64,000 bases of DNA from Pseudorhodoferax aquiterrae (lineage in GTDB: Bacteria > Pseudomonadota > Gammaproteobacteria > Burkholderiales > Burkholderiaceae_C). Shown here piece by piece: positions 62,496-64,000 of the stretch. The notes under the pieces are model-generated. The model saw only the letters and a program-made list of their open reading frames with translations, made no database searches and was not told the origin of the DNA. Every line of letters begins with the position of its first letter. Position 1 is the first letter of the stretch. The position numbers were made by a program, and so were the translations under genes. The stretch covers positions 1-64,000 of the forward strand of contig NZ_BMYK01000028.1 in the NCBI RefSeq assembly GCF_014652235.1. The letters run 5' to 3'.

Positions 62496-63695
62496 ATGCG
62501 CAAGCCTTCGGCCACGCCGGCGCCGCCGCCTGCGGCCACTCCCACCATCCACGGCTGGTGTCCTGGCGCACTGCGGCCCATGGCCTCGGGCGATGGCTGG
62601 ATCGTGCGCGTGCGGCCGCATGCGGGGCGGCTCACGCGCGTGCAGGCCGCCGGCATCGCGCGGCTGGCCGCCGCGCACGGCCAGGGCGCGGTCGAACTCA
62701 CGCGGCGCGCCAACCTGCAGCTGCGCGGCGTGGCACCGGCCAGCCATCCGGCCTTGCTCGCCGGTCTGCGGGCGCTGGACCTCGTCGACGCCGATGCCGC
62801 GGCCGAGCAGCGCCGCAACATCGTCGTCACGCCGTTCTGGGAACCCGGCGACGCCACGTTGGCCCTCGCAGCCGCGCTGGCCCAGGCCCTGGCCGCGCCG
62901 GACGCGCCGGCGCTGCCGGCCAAGTTCGGCTTCGCGGTGGACTGCGGCGCCGCGCCCGTGCTGCGTGCCACGCCGGCCACCATCCGCATCGAGCGCGATG
63001 CCCGGGGTCTTGTCGTGCGCGCCGACGCCATGCCGCTGCTGGCCCGCGCCACGCCGCACGACGCCGTGGCCCGCGCAATGGCGCTCGCGCACTGGTTCGC
63101 CGGCGGCGACCAGGCCGCGCCGCCGCCCGGCTTCCACCCTGCCCCGCTTGCCTGCCGCACGGCACCCAGGCCGCAGCCCGGCCCGGCGCCCGGCGGCTGG
63201 CTGGTGGCTACCGCGTTCGGGCAGCTGCAGGCCGAGACGCTCGCGCGCCTGGCTGAACACGGCGACCTGCGCCTCACGCCCTGGCGCATGCTGCTGGTCG
63301 AAGGCGCGCGCAGCGCACCGGCGCTGCCCGGCCTGCTGACCGACCCGGCCGACCCGTTGCTGCGCGTGGTCGCCTGCAGCGGCATCGAGGGTTGCCGCCA
63401 GGCCGCCGGGCCGACGCGGCCGCTGGCCCGCGCGCTGGCCGGCTTCGTGCCGGCACACGGGCTGCTGCACGTGTCCGGGTGCCGCAAGGGCTGCGCGCAT
63501 GCCGAGCCCAGCGTGACGCTGGTCGCCACGCGCGCGGGCTACGACCTCGTCCGCCACGGCAAGGCCGGGTCGGCGCCCGACCGGCAGGCACTGCGGGCCG
63601 ACGAACTCGCCGCCCATCTCGCCCACGCATGGGACACCGCCACAACAACACAAGACGCCCCACCCCATGAGGCCACCGCTTCCCCACCGCTTTGA
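62496..63695 (+). CDS. cobG: Precorrin-3B synthase (CobG-like)
   Basis: Protein of 399 residues of the sulfite/nitrite-reductase ferredoxin-like half-domain family; CobG makes precorrin-3B in the aerobic cobalamin route. VQAAGIARLAAAHGQGAVELTRRANLQLRG is the typical half domain. The Fe-S/sirohaem cysteines are C294 and C300 (CSGIEGC) and C329 and C333 (CRKGC). AGAGGA lies 5 nt before the ATG. It is under a B12 riboswitch and overlaps cobH by 29 bp. Confidence 0.88.
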   Translation: MRKPSATPAPPPAATPTIHGWCPGALRPMASGDGWIVRVRPHAGRLTRVQAAGIARLAAAHGQGAVELTRRANLQLRGVAPASHPALLAGLRALDLVDADAAAEQRRNIVVTPFWEPGDATLALAAALAQALAAPDAPALPAKFGFAVDCGAAPVLRATPATIRIERDARGLVVRADAMPLLARATPHDAVARAMALAHWFAGGDQAAPPPGFHPAPLACRTAPRPQPGPAPGGWLVATAFGQLQAETLARLAEHGDLRLTPWRMLLVEGARSAPALPGLLTDPADPLLRVVACSGIEGCRQAAGPTRPLARALAGFVPAHGLLHVSGCRKGCAHAEPSVTLVATRAGYDLVRHGKAGSAPDRQALRADELAAHLAHAWDTATTTQDAPPHEATASPPL

Positions 63696-64000
63696 GACCG
63701 ACGGCGCCGCGATCTACCGCGCCTCGTTCGCCATGATCCGCGCCGAAGCCGCGCTCGCGCGCTTCTCGCCCATCGAGGAGATGGTCGCCGTGCGCATGGT
63801 CCATGCCGCGGGCATGGTCGACCTCGCGCCCCACATCCGCTTCTCCCCGGGTGCGGCAGAGGCCGCGCGCGGCGCGCTCGAGGCCGGCGCGCCCATCCTG
63901 TGCGATGCACGCATGGTCAGCGAAGGCATCACGCGCACGCGGCTGCCGGCCGCCAACCGCATCGTCTGCACGCTGCACGAGCCCGCGGTGCCGGCCATCG
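63667..64000 (+). CDS. cobH: Precorrin-8X methylmutase (partial)
   Basis: The first 111 residues are in the window: FETDGAAIYRASFAMIRAEA, FSPIEEMVAVRMVHAAGMVDL and PILCDARMVSEGI match the CobH/CbiC N-terminus, including the catalytic-region His in MVHAAGM. The gene runs off the right edge. It overlaps cobG by 29 bp, so the two are coupled in a riboswitch-controlled cobalamin operon. Confidence 0.93.
   Translation, partial: MRPPLPHRFETDGAAIYRASFAMIRAEAALARFSPIEEMVAVRMVHAAGMVDLAPHIRFSPGAAEAARGALEAGAPILCDARMVSEGITRTRLPAANRIVCTLHEPAVPAI

Overview
The window is about 64 kb of high-GC chromosomal DNA from a betaproteobacterium. The best guess is Burkholderiales, family Comamonadaceae (Acidovorax/Delftia/Variovorax-like). 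This rests on recognised family resemblances: Kdo transferase and heptosyltransferase, a complete glg cluster, a DUF3649/PepSY/DUF3325 iron operon, a B12 riboswitch ahead of cobG-cobH, and DUF11/outer-membrane-barrel proteins. Genes are tightly packed, with many ATGA, GTGA or TGATG stop-start overlaps.

Layout. 0.2-3.2 kb: msrA, a DUF2946 protein and a ZnuD-like TonB receptor (minus). 3.3-7.3 kb: a YdcF-like protein, then TetR, PCMT, rhodanese and TolC, with a promoter and palindromic operator in front of tetR. 7.3-8.6 kb: a self-inhibited Fic protein with tandem 12-bp repeats and an inverted repeat in its promoter. 8.5-12.4 kb: waaA, waaC and a phosphomannomutase/phosphoglucomutase (minus). 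12.6-17.4 kb: a scarred accessory island holding a collapsed RHS gene with a toxin-tip/immunity pair, an ORF6N protein with a chimeric XRE remnant, an unidentified gene fragment, a one-ended IS66 element and a LysR remnant. 17.5-30.4 kb: the glycogen locus, two divergent arms (glgC-glgA-AAA ATPase; glgP-glgB-glgX-malQ-CDF transporter). 30.4-37.4 kb: LuxR, small secreted/membrane ORFs, a DNA/RNA endonuclease, a 2OG-Fe dioxygenase, a Fur-box iron operon and an SDR. 37.4-45.5 kb: a three-gene surface operon (DUF11+OmpA-like, 1208-aa barrel, DUF11). 45.7-48.3 kb: ergothioneine genes egtB and egtD with a DUF427 gene. 48.5-55.4 kb: stress and c-di-GMP signalling (UspA, GAF-PAS-degenerate GGDEF, small ORFs, a PYP-like PAS protein, GGDEF-EAL). 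55.4-61.3 kb: SDR, GYF_2 protein, MFS, LysR, ClC channel, ClpP-like protease. 61.4-62.0 kb: decayed arsR/arsC. 62.1-64.0 kb: cobalamin riboswitch, cobG and the start of cobH.

How genes work together. GlgC and GlgA make ADP-glucose and linear glucan, GlgB branches it, and GlgP, GlgX and MalQ break it down. waaA and waaC build the lipid A-proximal core. EgtD and EgtB make ergothioneine precursors. The PYP-like protein lies directly before a GGDEF-EAL enzyme, suggesting a light or redox input into c-di-GMP.

The most unusual signals are: a pair of 222-223 bp palindromic intergenic elements at 10.8 and 30.4 kb with compensatory stem changes; the Fic promoter architecture; the PYP-like chromophore-pocket residues; and the DUF11/barrel operon. 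No CRISPR array, rRNA or tRNA was recognised.
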